Shown here one piece after another: positions 1 through 11,627 of a stretch of 64,000 nt of DNA. A program made the translations under genes and the position numbers. The stretch spans positions 1,304,501-1,368,500 of the forward strand of contig CM040101.1 in NCBI GenBank assembly GCA_022496805.1, given 5' to 3'. The notes beneath the pieces are model-generated. The model worked only from the letters and a program-made list of their open reading frames with translations. It was not told the DNA's origin and ran no database searches. This DNA is from Pohlia nutans (taxonomy: Eukaryota > Streptophyta > Bryopsida > Bryales > Mniaceae). Within the stretch, counting starts at the first letter, position 1. Each line of letters starts with the position of its first letter.

Positions 1-423
1 ATTAATTTATTATATTTTTGTTTTTTGGCCCTCATAATTTCCAATTTTTTACGTATTTTATTTTTTGAATTTTTTTTGACGACCTAGCTATGGTACTACG
101 ACAAATTGTATGCCACTCACAGCCTTAGTTTTAATGAAATTTTGGGAAACGTAAATTGAGTGAGGTTCATTAATTAGCAAAAAACAGAGCATGCGCCGAA
201 TGAGCCGGTGGTGGAGATAGAAGCATTGATTTGGATTTGGCAGAAGCATAAAGCTAATTCGGGGACATCATGAGCGAAGTTAAAGCTTGGGGCTCCTTGA
301 AATAACTAAAATTGGTTGAATTATGAAAACTGAGGGTCTAAAGTTTTTGGGCGCCGTTTTTGGAGCCTTGAAACTTGACACCTCCAATTTTTTAAAAGAA
401 ATTAACATGTTTACTTTTATTGA
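1..423. other. Left-edge AT-rich sequence, no supported gene
   Basis: I see no convincing gene here. A short ATG-started reading frame at 271-306 is too small to judge. The stretch may be intron or upstream sequence of the possible exon that follows. Confidence 0.5.
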
Positions 424-654
424 GTTCTCAACCATAGTTTTCACAAACTTTGGTCTAGTCACCCCTCTGTCGCGGATAACTCTGATGAAAACCTAAATTA
501 TCGCCCAATAGAAGAAGAGAAGAAGAGCGCCGAAGCTCCTGCACAAAGCGACGAAGCTGCGACGAACGGAGCAGGGGAGCATGGTCTTCCGAAGCCTTCC
601 AAAGTGGGCCCTGATTACTGCAACGTCCCCCAAATAGTTCGTAGGGGGAAATAA
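424..654 (+). CDS. Possible 3'-terminal exon of an unidentified gene
   Basis: A frame is open from 424 to a TAA at 652-654. Its second half (about 499-651) is markedly richer in G+C than its surroundings and reads as a plausible hydrophilic protein tail: acidic/lysine-rich, then Ala-rich, then ending near PQIVRRGK. An acceptor-like AG at 457 or 508 would make it a last exon. I do not recognise the family and see no matching upstream exon, so it could also be a gene fragment. Confidence 0.3.
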   Translation, partial: VLNHSFHKLWSSHPSVADNSDENLNYRPIEEEKKSAEAPAQSDEAATNGAGEHGLPKPSKVGPDYCNVPQIVRRGK

Positions 655-1182
655 CGCGACCCGATGAAGATTGAGAAACGTTGAAAACAGTCCAAGAATC
701 ACGTGTTTTTTTGACAACCTTGAATGTCGCAAAATTGGCGTCAAAGCCCTAATCTCGAGTACTACCTTGTACCATAACTTACCGCTGCTTGTAGCTACAG
801 TGTAACTTATCAGCTGCGGTGAAAAGATTTGCGACGTTGCGAACCTTGCTGTAATGTGCAATTTTGGAAATTGACTCCCTCGATCTAGGACGAAGCGAGT
901 GAAAACGTGCTTGGACCTAAAGACTACGATTACTCAAGCTAATTTGGTTCTACTCGGCGTCGCTTCTCGATTATTACGGCCATTTGAAATCACTTGTCCG
1001 CAATGAAAGTATCTCCTCCACAGTTTTTCTGGCAAGCCTCACGGATGGCGCAAGTGACATTGCTGATTTGGCGATCGCATATCGCGGCCAGAAGATTAAG
1101 AAACGATAATAATTCCAGGACGCGTTCCATGTGATGACCCAGGAAAAGAACTAGATCGAGAATGTGGAAATGCGCCACAACA

Positions 1183-1188
1183 TATAAG
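1183..1188 (+). promoter_or_regulatory. TATA box of the secreted cysteine-rich protein gene
   Basis: TATAAG lies 69 nt before the ATG at 1257 in an otherwise TATA-poor context. The spacing suits a short leader beginning near 1210-1215. The start context is CACCATGG, close to the plant optimum. Confidence 0.6.
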
Positions 1189-1256
1189 CTCGATCTCTTC
1201 CCGTAACCAATTGAGTTTTCCACCTCCATCTCTAATCTTTTCAGTCTCTCTTCACC

Positions 1257-1745
1257 ATGGCCAAGCTTCTTATCATTGTGGCTTTGCTTCTGGTAGCCTT
1301 CGTGGCTGAAGCGCACACTCCACCGCCAGCAAGCGCTCCACCTCCAGTAAAAGCTCCACCACCACATCCTCTGAAGAAGATCGATTCATTCTCTCTCAAG
1401 TGCGTCATTCACAACATTGCCGATCGGTGCGTGACGTTTAGCTTGGAGGTCGCGGGGAAGGCGACGAAGAAGGTGGAGGCCGAGAGCGGATGCTGGACTG
1501 CCATCGAGCCTGTCAGCGTGACCTGCAAGACGCCCGTGGTCTACTTGTGCGCCACCGTGAAGACCGACAAAGGTGTGCTTGTCACGAAGTCGTTCCCGCT
1601 CAACTTGCTGGATCAGTTCAAGTTCATCGAACCGAACTGCCTTAAGGTCCTGCCTGTGCTTGCTTGTGAGACCATGAGCTTGCTCGGTAGCAAGTGCATT
1701 GAGATCAAGGTCTGGCACAAGACGATGGTCTCATTCACGCTCTAG
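1257..1745 (+). CDS. Small secreted 8-cysteine protein, unknown family
   Basis: The 162-residue frame starts in a strong context 69 nt after a TATA box. Residues 1-18 form a classical signal peptide (charged start, then Leu/Ile/Val core) with likely cleavage after AEA. A short Pro/Ala/Lys-rich linker (residues about 20-38) follows. The rest is a compact domain of about 120 residues with eight cysteines, consistent with four disulfides. The product is therefore probably apoplastic or cell-wall associated. The TAG stop is followed at once by GTAAGT, and a strong acceptor (poly-T then CTGTAG) lies at 2053. This implies a 308-nt 3'-UTR intron (1746-2053) starting exactly after the stop codon. I do not recognise the domain; structural wall protein, defence peptide and pollen/archegonial secreted proteins are all possible. 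Confidence 0.75.
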   Translation: MAKLLIIVALLLVAFVAEAHTPPPASAPPPVKAPPPHPLKKIDSFSLKCVIHNIADRCVTFSLEVAGKATKKVEAESGCWTAIEPVSVTCKTPVVYLCATVKTDKGVLVTKSFPLNLLDQFKFIEPNCLKVLPVLACETMSLLGSKCIEIKVWHKTMVSFTL

Positions 1746-2053
1746 GTAAGTTCCTGCTCTGCCATTCCCGTTGAATCGTTAGTGATCTTTGCAGTAGATT
1801 TTCATCTTTCCTATTCATGCTGATGATTGTAATCGTGTATTTACAATTATAATCTCTGTCATCCCTGTCGGAGGAGGTGATCTGTCTTGCCTTTTCGTTC
1901 ACAAGTGTAATCATATACGTATGTGAGACTTCTCAAAGTGAGATGTGTAGGTTTTGAGTGACGCTGTAAGTGTATGAAATCGTTTCAAACTTGTGATGGT
2001 GTACAGTTTTAGCGATCGAATGGCATGGTTTTTGACTTTTTTTCGATCTGTAG
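1746..2053 (+). other. Probable 3'-UTR intron of the cysteine-rich protein gene
   Basis: The donor TAG|GTAAGT overlaps the stop codon boundary and the acceptor CTGTAG|GAGG is preceded by a pyrimidine tract. The exon junction would sit at the stop codon itself, too close to trigger junction-dependent decay. Confidence 0.6.
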
Positions 2054-3316
2054 GAGGCGATGGAGACACTGATTCCGCGATGCGAATTAGCTTCAGCTCT
2101 GTGAAGCTGCGTCTGGAGGTTAGAATGACTCAATAATGTTTGACATTTCAAATTTAGATCAATTCATTCTCCACGATTATGAGTGGATGCTCTGACATTA
2201 TATTTCACAGAGACTACGTCACAATAGCTTTTGAATCTTCTGAACAATTTTTTTGAATAAAGGGTGCATGAATACCGGGACATCGAAATCTTCTTGTGGA
2301 GAAGAGTACCGAATTCCTTCCGTTTTTAGCCAGTGAGTTGCATCTGAATGTTTTGTTTTTGAACTGAATGAGCCAGAGGAGCTATTTTGCAGCCATTTAG
2401 AAATTAGAGAAATGTGATTGACGTGGCCTCCAGAGATGGAAGTTTATTTTTGAACTTGAATGTTGTACTGTACTCGGTAGGAGTGCCCACTGTTGAACCG
2501 TACTGAGAAGAATGCATGGTGAAACGTGCTTTATAGATTTTATTTATTTTTGTAGACAAGTATTGCATTTTGTACAATGTAAATTGTGAGTTTTTGATGT
2601 ATGGGAGTTCAATACATTGTATTATGGTCCCCAAAAAAGGTCCTCTATTAAGAAAATGGTGTTCAATAGTAGTACATAGTTTGCCGCTCATTATCTTCCC
2701 TGTTTGGAGTGGACAGTGCTCACATTTAGGACATGGGACAAAAACTAGGAATGAAACAATCCCAAAAAAAATGGACTCTTTCGTTCTAATGAAACGGAGG
2801 AAGTACATAAGAAGGTTGCACAATCATTCATTTTCCGGGGACTATTGCCCTGGATGGCTGTGATGTTTCTGTTCTCCCTAAGGATAATTAAAATGTCATG
2901 TTAATTCATTTTTTCAAATTTTTGATATATATCCAGTTTGCCCACATTCCTAATATAATACAAAATTGATGCAATAACGATCCATAGATTGTATTTGTAA
3001 GTCAATGAGATAATACCGTGAATTCCATTGAAATGCTATTCAAATAAACATTCCATTCTATTTATTTATCTTTGTACATACATGTTTTTATGACTGATGT
3101 GACTAGGCTAGAAATGGTGTATCAACATTGTTAATATGCCTGGAACATGAAAATCAATGCTGGGTACAATTTCTTTACAAAATGGCTAAGAAATTAAATT
3201 CTTTAGTGATAACTTTATATTGAACTATTTCAAACGATAATTGATTTCGAGTCAACTATTGAATTTTCTTTTACCATGTGATGTAATAGAGTTAAAGTGG
3301 AAACTCACCTCTAGAC

Positions 3317-3480
3317 TTGTTTTCAGATAAAAAGACGACAAAATTAGTCAATAGTGACTTGGAGAATAATCGAATGCAAGACCTTGCACCACTCGTGGGA
3401 GTGGAATTGGTGACCTCCCCAATGCTAGAGGAGAGTTCTCACAACTTCCTCCAATCCTACAGCTCTACTCATGAAGGGAC
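3317..3480 (-). repeat. SINE-like or degenerate dispersed repeat, copy 1
   Basis: The same block (GAATAAT, CTTG, GTGACCTCCC, AATGCTAGAGGAGA, then TTCC) recurs at 11860-12010. Read on the minus strand, the segment around GGTCACGAGTTC resembles a tRNA-type B box. A tRNA-derived SINE is possible but unproven. Confidence 0.35.
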
Positions 3481-3739
3481 AAAGGGACTTTTCATGTGTA
3501 AGTTGTGTTAGAAATTGGTAACATAAGATTGTTGATACCACATAGACACAATATATAGCACTCCTTGTTTGCGGTAAACTCATATAACTTTTATAATTTT
3601 TTGATTTTAGTCAAACATAAATGTGGTATGGCCCTCTAAATGAATATGGTCTTCATATACAATTTGTTTTAGTAGTTGCTATACAATTCAAAGAATATTA
3701 AAAATAGAACACTTATAGTTTAAAACCTCAAATAATTTA

Positions 3740-3960
3740 TTGATTTTAGAAATTTTTGGTGAATCACTACAACATGAAATGAGGCATACGAAATTCCCAA
3801 ATCATCCCCTTTTTAATTAGATTACACATGCATGAAGCTAACTTCATATAAAATCTACAATAAAAAATCCACAATGCAAAAAGTGCATAACAAATGATAA
3901 AAACAAAGTTTACTTCTGTACATCATGCAAAATATGCATGGTTGGGCATTTGTACATTAA
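3740..3960 (+). mobile_element. MITE-2 fragment (right half)
   Basis: It matches the right part of the complete MITE-2 at 60713-61288, including AAATTTTTGGTGAATCACTA, ATGCATGAAGCTAACTTC and AATATGCATGGTTGGGC. It ends at TTAA (3957-3960), but the terminal repeat is eroded and the left half is missing. Confidence 0.65.
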
Positions 3961-4889
3961 CCTCTAAATGACCATTTTTTGGTCGCAGCCCAAATAGAAG
4001 TGAGTGCCCATGGTCAGATAATCATGGGGTAGAGATCATGGTTTAGTGTTGTTTAATACATTTCATTTGTAATATTGAGGTTCACTAAGGAATTTTTCAA
4101 AGACAAAGACCTCAATATTGTCCTAGTATTATAAAACTTACTATTTCGGAAAAGTAATGATGTTCTCTCCTTTGAAAATTCTTCCATCGACCATTTTAGA
4201 ATAGAATTTCTAGTTTTAACCAATCATACCAAATTTCAAATTCTAAAAATAAAATTTGTAATTTTGGTGAATTTTAAATTGTAATGCTTCTAAATTCATT
4301 AAATGAGTATCTAATACTATGTTTGGAAGTTTGACCGTATGGATAATTACTAAACATTATGCTTCTCATTTTCTCTTTTGGACCAAAGTTCATCAAAGTT
4401 GCAGAAGTAACATTTTATAACACGTCTAGGTTTTGTTCCTATCCCTTTCGTCATTTGGGGGATAAGGAAGGTTGTTTGTTTGTCATGTGTAGATCTCCCG
4501 AACTGTGTGCCCTCCGACCCCGTTCTTGGTACTATTGGATAGCTCCTTGACGAGGAGGGGTGCACAGAGTTTGTTTTGTCGTGTTTGGACATATGGTGTG
4601 AAAGTTATGGATTTAAATCAAATTTTGTCACTATAAATTGAATTAAATTATCAAAATGGAATACAAGAGTTTTGATGACATTCTTGGCATCATTGAATAA
4701 CTCTCAATGAATAGGAGTCATTGAAGTTGTCTCGTGTCTTTCGGACTTACGGTGTAAAAGTTATGGATTTCAATCATATTTCATCAACATAAATTGAATT
4801 AAATTATGGATTAATTATTCTAAAACGTAGAATCAAAAGTATAGGGAACACATGAAGCATAGATAATACGAAGAACATAGAAGCAAGGA

Positions 4890-5115
4890 GATTATGGGGC
4901 ACGTGGAGAATGCACGGGTACATATGGAACGCACAGATATACGGCGAACGTACGGGAAACATGGATAACATAGAATACACGAGTATACGGTGAATGCACG
5001 GGTACACGAGGAACGTAAATGTACATGGAGAACGCATGGATAGACGAGGAACACACATGTACACGGAGAACGCACATATCCATGGGGAACACATATGTAT
5101 ATAGGGAAGACGGGG
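4890..5115 (+). repeat. Degenerate minisatellite, about 22-24 bp unit
   Basis: Imperfect units built on ACGCACGGGTACACGGNGAA recur about nine or ten times. All three minus-strand frames stay open and look like Cys/Pro/Tyr-rich proteins only because the unit lacks stops there. Confidence 0.75.
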
Positions 5116-5589
5116 TGCACATTCAAAGGATATGGAGAATAGGGGGATTATATGAACCAATGGTACAAGGCAACACTAGTTTAAGAATTAAAGGACATAC
5201 CAAACTCCTTGGGCTTAGTTTTCAAACTACTTTGTCCATGAATTGTTAACAGTAAAGAAACTTTATAAGATTTTTTTTGAGACATCATCCGTGACAAAGA
5301 ATAGTACTTTCCTACATGGTTAAAACTCAGAAATACCGTTCTCTAAATTACGAAATTTCCTTTTAAAAAATTGCAACAAAGAATTCAAAAAGAAAGAGAC
5401 AAAGAAGTTGGTATAAATTTAAGTTAGTGCAAATTCCTTGGCCAGCGAAGGAAGGACTGACCGAGGCCAGCCAATGAGCAGGCGCCCAGTCACAATGCCA
5501 GCCAGGATTCCAAACAAATTTATCCGGGCCACGCATTGGCGACAAGTGTCGCATGACAGGGCAGACAAAAGATTCCATTCATCCATCGC

Positions 5590-5726
5590 GCCGTTATTCA
5601 TCCGGAACTCTTGCATTGTGCGGCTGCTGTGGCTCCCTCACAAATACATGAAGAGCTCCCGTGGACCCTTGTTGCGGTGGCGGAGCTGGCTGGGAGAGTT
5701 TTCCGCGCAGATCTATGACCTGAGAG
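5590..5726 (+). other. SUT: Probable 5'-UTR exon of the sucrose transporter
   Basis: A GC-richer block ends in GAGAG|GTGAGC (5727). An acceptor TGTTCAG|GTCAATT (6703) lies 24 nt before the transporter ATG, giving a leader intron of about 0.98 kb. A CCAAT motif lies near 5470. The 5' end of this exon is not determined. The frame open across the exon (5438-5857) runs into the intron and is not taken as coding. Confidence 0.5.
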
Positions 5727-6727
5727 GTGAGCTTTTTCGCCCCTGCATGCTTGAATTCTGTGTAGGGATCTGTGCATTTTTCTGTTCATTTTTCTGTGCT
5801 TTGAGAAGGTGCTTTTCTAAGTCATGCAGCGTTTTTTTTCATGAGGAAAATGATTGAGTAGAGTATGAATGCTTTTGGTTTCTGCGAAAGAAAGCGGGGA
5901 TTGGAATATTTTGTGCTTACTTTTGCGCTATCGCTTCAGTTGACGATTTTAGTTTGAAACTGCTTGGATTCCTTACCATACTAACTCTGTGATTTGACGG
6001 ATTTTTTAACTTAATACGAATGACGCTAAACGAAGTGTTCTTGGCTTGAGAGCACTGCATTACATAATTTTTAAATTGTTTTTGCGGTGTTAAGAGGATG
6101 TCTCGTTTGGTGTGTATGAAAAATAAATTCTTAAGTGTTCAGGGATTGATGCTGGGAGCATGATGATTTGGTGGATGTATCAAAGAGAATGTGTTGAAGG
6201 AAGTAATAATTATTCTTTCTGTTTCTATCTTGCTGAAGGTTCGTAGATGAATGAGTCATTTCATGTCTTGTGTTTGGAGGAGTAGTCTTCACAGGATACA
6301 TGAATTTTTTAAATTTTGCGTCTTGAAATATTGGCTAAGTTCGGTTGCCTTGATGAATTCGTCGCTTTTTCGTTCACGAAGACACTATTCATCACTTGTA
6401 ATTAATGCGACTTATGTTGTTGTTGCTCTATTTTGCTAGCAGTGGTTCTTCTGAGTTTTGTGGATTTGAAGTGATGATGCTTAGATATGAATTACTATCT
6501 GCAAGCTACTTCGAACATCTCATCTTTAAGAAAATGTGATGGATAGTTAAGTCGAAGATTACTGAACGCATTAGGGTTTTGAAGGTCTTTGTGTTCTTGA
6601 AGAAGCTTGACGTGCTCTAATTTCTAGTTTCGAAAAAGTATTGTGATGCAATTGCTTTGTCTTTCATCTATTCAGTTAAAGAACTTACAGTTGTGCTGTT
6701 CAGGTCAATTTAATTAAGCGCGGAGAG

Positions 6728-8997
6728 ATGGAGTCTCAAAAGAGTTTAAAGAAGAAGATCCGGGTTCCCATTCGGGCGTTGATTCAGGTTGCGAGTGTGG
6801 CAGCGGGGGTCCAATTCGGCTGGGCATTGCAGCTTTCCCTTCTAACTCCATACGTGCAAGAGCTTGGAATCCCTCACGCATGGGCTAGTTTCATCTGGCT
6901 CTGCGGGCCCATTTCTGGCATGATCGTGCAACCGATCATCGGTCACTACAGTGATAATTGCACAAGCTCTTATGGTAGAAGAAGACCGTTCATCCTCGGA
7001 GGGGCAGCTCTCGTAATCCTCGCAGTGCTCATTATAGGTACGTCGAACTTTTTTTTCTGTGCATAAGTTGGGAAGGTTAAATTAAAATATTATAAAACCT
7101 AGAATAAAATATATTTGGAAAGTTATTTTATTTGATAACTTGGACAATTCATACAATTGAGGTGAGGTTTATTTCATTTTCTTTGGTACGTTGGCCAATT
7201 AATACAATTGAGGTGATTCTGCAATTACAGGGTATTCTGCCGATCTGGGATACCTACTTGGTGACTCCCTCGACTCGCGTCCTCGAGCGATCGTCATCTT
7301 TGTACTTGGATTCTGGGTGCTTGATTTGGCAAATAATACACTCCAGGGACCCTGCCGAGCGTTGCTGGCGGATTTTACAGGGAAAGATCAAACCAGGAAC
7401 CGAAAAGCAAATGCTTACTTTTCCTTGTTCATGGCTCTTGGAAATATCCTGGGATTTGCAACGGGAGCCTACGATGGATGGTACAAGATCTTTTCGTTCA
7501 CGTACACGAGAGGGTGTGATGTAGCGTGTGCTAACTTGAAGTCTGCTTTCCTTCTGGGCGTGCTCATGTTGCTGACCACTACGTTCTTGAGTGTAACGGC
7601 CGCTTCGGAAATCCCATATGACCCTATCAAGAAGAAGCACTCGGTAGTGAAGGCCGTGACTCCACTCTTGTCCAACGAAAGCTCCTCCAGTAGTCTCGTG
7701 CCAGGTAAAGAGTTAAAACCGAAATTGAGCCTCAAGGCCTTTTTAGCGGTTTTGAGTAGGTTTTCTTTTGTCCGATTCTCTTTGTTCTCTTACCCCATCT
7801 CATGCAATGTTACGGTATTATGATATGCAATATGATCAATTGAATACGTTATTTTAAAACCATGAATCCTTTAGGGGTCAACACTGAGACATACTGTTCA
7901 TATCGATTTGAAGCTACTCAGTGGTGTTTGATCTGCAACATATGCACTTTCTTGAGTGACTCTGGTTACATATTGGAATTGTGTGAATTTCACAATACGA
8001 TTGATTAAATTGGTCATCTTTGGTCTTTCAGGGGCTAAAGAAGAGGACGATGATGATGAGGATGATGAAGAAGGTGAAGAAGAGGCGCTCTTCACTGAGC
8101 TCTTGGGAGCGTTACGAGATCTGCCACGACCAATGTGGTATATCCTTCTCGTCACCGCGCTCACATGGATTGCCTGGTTTCCGTTCCTGCTGTTCGACAC
8201 GGACTGGATGGGTCGTGAAGTGTACGGTGGGGAGCCTGCCGACCCTACTCGGAGCGTGTGGTATTACAATGGTGTACACATGGGATCTCTGGGCCTCATG
8301 CTGAATTCAGTCGTTCTCGGTCTCTCCTCTCTCTGCATCGAGTTTGTGTGCAGGAAACTGGGGTCCAGCTACGTCTGGGGCATTGCCAATGTGATCATGG
8401 CGGTGTGCTTCGTGGGAACTGCTCTGGTGACTCGTGCAACTGCACACCTGACTGGAGAGCCACCAGCTTACATTATTTACTCCTGTCTTGCCATCTTCGC
8501 CATTCTGGGAGCACCACTTGCTGTCACATACTCTGTTCCGTATTCATTGACAGCAACGTACACAGAGAAAGTGGGCGGAGGTCAAGGCTTGTCTGTTGGT
8601 GTGTTGAATCTCGCCGTCGTCACACCCCAGGTCAGTGATGATATATTTTTTCAATCTGATTCTAGATTCTTCAATAATTTTGCAGACAAATACTATATGT
8701 GGTGCTTTTTGAAAGCAAATCCTAAACTTTTCGCTAATTGCTCATTTGAGAATTTTCTCTTCTGGCCATTTGGTTTACATTCGTGCAAATTGTTTTTTAC
8801 TGCCCCAGGTTCTTGTCTCGGTGGGGAGCGGACCTTGGGATGAGCTTTTTGGAGGTGGAAACATGCCAGCATTTCTTCTTGGTGCAGGAGCTGCTTTGCT
8901 TGGTGGGATTGCTGCAGTGCTGCTCCTGCCAAGGCCTCCACCTGATTTCAAGACACGGAACCGTCTCCGGCGCACCCACAGTTCCCCTATCCCTTAA
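6728..8997 (+). CDS. SUT: Sucrose/H+ symporter (SUT/SUC family, GPH-type MFS)
   Basis: Coding exons are 6728-7037, 7231-7704, 8032-8630 and 8809-8997. All have GT-AG borders and consistent phases, giving 523 residues, a normal SUT length. The protein moves sucrose with protons across the plasma or vacuolar membrane. Family hallmarks seen: [17 protein letters not shown] in the first membrane helix, the YGRRRPF motif between helices 2 and 3 (residues 82-88), [31 protein letters not shown], and after the central loop [18 protein letters not shown]. The central loop carries an almost purely acidic run (residues 265-279) at the start of coding exon 3. The C-terminus is short and basic. Intron 7705-8031 holds a MITE-1 copy that starts 8 nt after the splice donor. 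Assignment to the vacuolar (SUT4) or plasma-membrane clade cannot be made by eye. Confidence 0.93.
7713..7881 (-). mobile_element. MITE-1 (TTAA family) in SUT intron
   Basis: The element runs from TTAAAACC (7713) to CCTTTAGGGGTCAA (ending 7881). It has the usual internal blocks GGTTTTGAGTAGG, ATATGATCAATTGAAT and TTTTAAAACCATGAATCCTT. Its left end is 8 nt inside the intron. Both terminal TTAA sites have lost matches, so the copy is old. Confidence 0.7.
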
Positions 8998-10096
8998 ATT
9001 GTTGTAGTCAGGCATTCTCTTTTGGGCTAAATATGATCAGATGTCAACATTTTTTTGGTCTTGCTGCAAGCCTGTAGGAAACGTAAGGAGGACAATGTGA
9101 TCATTTAGCCAGATTTCAATGAAAATTTGTTGTAAATTGTCAAAAAATGTATTGTTGCCACCAAATTAACAAGAATATTATGCAGAATTTGATAGAACTT
9201 GTAGCCTCGACCAATTCCCTGGAGCCACCCCGGAAAAAACGAAAAATGAGACTGCTTTGAGGTCCACTCCCAAAATAGTGTTGATCTTAACGTTCTTGAA
9301 TATAGTACAATTTTTCTTGTAGAGGAATCTTTATTGCACATAATATTTAAAAATTCATCTCTAAAAATGTCTTTTCTTTCTTATAAGTTCTTTGTTCTCT
9401 CCTGGTCATTTGATTCTATCACTATTATTCTCTCCATCATTCTGATGGCTCTGATCAAAACTCCACCTGATCAAGGCTCCACATCGGGAAAATTTTCAAA
9501 GTGAAACACTTCAATGTTGAAAGGCAGCTTTAACATTTCAGGTAGGCTTGCCAAAAAATTTAAGCCAATGAGATTCGTTGGGCACCTCAAAGGAACTTTT
9601 TTCAGCTGACATAAGTTGCATGCCATGAGTTGTAGGCTCATCCAATTGTAGGAGAGTTGAAGGGATAATTTAACTTAGCCAAAATCTTTGACTTCCCTTC
9701 ATACCCCCATCCATTACAAGGTCTTTGAAAAGCAATTAACGAATTGAACATCTTGACTGTCAAATTGAATCATGTATCTTTTTAACTACCTCATTTTGAA
9801 GATGGTCAAAAATGGCACATCGTTTCAACTTCTTTTTGGGTTTCAGAGCCTATCAAAGCAAGGCTGCCCGAATTTTTAGGGCCTGCAATTTCAAAATCTC
9901 AACTTCATTTGATATAATCTTAACATTCGTAAGGTCAAATGTTTTGAAATATTGAGGGATGATTTATAAAGCTTAGGAGTACAAAATCCTACGGGTGGAA
10001 TATGAATTAATGTTTTGAAAAGCATTTGGAGATCATCAACGAAAATGTCCAAAATGAGGCAGTTTTGGGTGGGGGATCCCCTTGGCCGTTTAGGGG
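8998..10096. other. Downstream intergenic region, no gene seen
   Basis: This is 3' flank of the transporter followed by AT-rich sequence. An orphan TTAA-family end (GTTTAGGGGTTAA) closes at 10100, and I could not locate its left partner. Confidence 0.5.
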
Positions 10097-10212
10097 TTAA
10101 TAGAGTTGCATAAATTAATAAACAATTTGAATTAGTAAGTCTATCCAATTCTCGTCAACTCTGGAATCAATCTTTAAATAGTAGTTTTATGAACCTCCAT
10201 TTTTATTTTTGT

Positions 10213-10400
10213 TTAATCCCTAAAGGACTAAAAATTCATGGTTTCAAAACAACAAACTTAAGTCAATTGATCTTATCGTAAAGAATACAATCTACATGAG
10301 ACCAATTTTTATACCATCAAAATCAATGAAGAACAATGTGTGTTAGTAAAAACAAATATTTATTTAAAAAGAAGTCCACGTATGATCTAATCAAGTCCTA
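10213..10400 (+). mobile_element. MITE-1, right end lost
   Basis: It starts TTAATCCCTAAAGGACTA and continues with ATTCATGGTTTCAAAAC, TCAATTGATC and TCAATGAAGAACAATG, all diagnostic of MITE-1. It fades out near 10400. Confidence 0.7.
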
Positions 10401-10560
10401 TTTGATTAGTAGGTTGTTAAATTTGTAACCTACTACATATGGACATATATAAAGTCCATGTAGGTCGTAATCAAATATGCTTGAAGATTGATCTTGACAA
10501 CCTACTATAGTAGATGATTTAGAAAAAATTAGTTTCAATAAATAGCTATTGTATGTAGTA

Positions 10561-10776
10561 CATTACTTTTTGCTAATAGTGCCACCCACACTAACTATTT
10601 ACTTGGTGTTTATTTTTTACACAACATGAATATTTTTACCCAGAGAAAAAAAATTTGAAACTATAAATGAAGGTAGAACTTTGAAAACATAGTTGGTAAA
10701 CATATTCATGTTGCATAAACAGTTATAGCTTTTTTGAATCAATTAGTGTAGGTAGCACTATTAGCAAAAAGTAGTG
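10561..10776. mobile_element. Palindromic CACTA-like MITE
   Basis: The terminal inverted repeat of about 30 bp (CATTACTTTTTGCTAATAGT at left, its complement ending GCAAAAAGTAGTG at right) begins CAYTAC as in CACTA elements. No clear target duplication remains. Confidence 0.6.
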
Positions 10777-11330
10777 TAGTGTCCAACAATAAGTCTTGTA
10801 ACCCCCACTTGTATTTAGTACCACATAGTTGTGACCTTTTGGCTTCGTGTTTACAAATGGAAAGCAGAACAAGCACTACAAAGTCTAAACAATTTAACTT
10901 TTAAAGTCTTTCACTAAATAAATAAGTTTTTAGGGACTTCGGGGACCAAGTTCTACATTTCAAGTGCGCTTTTGAGTTAAAAGTGGAGGAGAAGTTGTCA
11001 TGAAGTATAGAGGGTTCTAAAACCTTCGACTTCATGGCAACTTCTCCCTAACCAATTAAATTTGTTCATGTTTCAACCAATCAAAACGTCACTTACGCAA
11101 GTCCATGGAAGTGTGCACAACATCAATGCCAACAGACCAAAATAATATGAGACAAATTGTAAAAAAATTCTCCTCCTCTTCCTACTTCTATAGGCAGCTT
11201 CTCTCATGCATGGAAATTGTACATTGTAGCCTTTTTTTTTATATAACCCACGGGTTGGATAAATTTTCAGATCTAAACCTAATCCTAATTTGGTCTTTTT
11301 GGTTCTTTAAATTGATCTTGACAACCTACT

Positions 11331-11627
11331 CATCACAAACTTAGGAAGTCATGTTTTTGCAATGTTTTACGTATGTTGTTGAGATGAACATGGGTGATTA
11401 CGTTTGACATACATTTTACGTATGATTATCGTAGAAAAAAACGTACGAAGGACATATTACAAACATCTAAATTTTATCATCATGTGTTTTTTCATGCTTG
11501 TAATATGTTGTTCGTATGTTTTTATACGATAAACATAAGTAAAACATATGTCGAACATAACCACCCTTATTCATCTCAACAACATATGTAAAACATTGCA
11601 AAAACATTACTCGCCAAGTTTGTGATG
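11331..11627. mobile_element. Long palindromic element (foldback-like MITE)
   Basis: Arms beginning CATCACAAACTT contain GTTTTTGCAATGTTTTACGT and its complement near 11585-11610, pairing over most of the 297 bp. The flanks (GATCTTGACAACCTACT and CTAGATGATTTAG) are contiguous, without the insert, in a related sequence at 10485-10520. This supports insertion, probably with a CTA duplication. Confidence 0.65.

Larger units (their letters stand above)
2160..4880. other. Intergenic AT-rich region with old repeats
   Basis: No gene is supported. The stretch contains a possible SINE-like fragment (3317-3480) and a MITE-2 right half (about 3740-3960). Around 3990-4400 it carries sequence that recurs in inverted orientation at 16600-17650. 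Confidence 0.6.

Noticed and set aside
4804..5160. Overlapping minus-strand Cys/Tyr/Pro-rich proteins
   Set aside because: All three frames are open because a 22-24 bp minisatellite lacks stops; the products are repeats of the unit.
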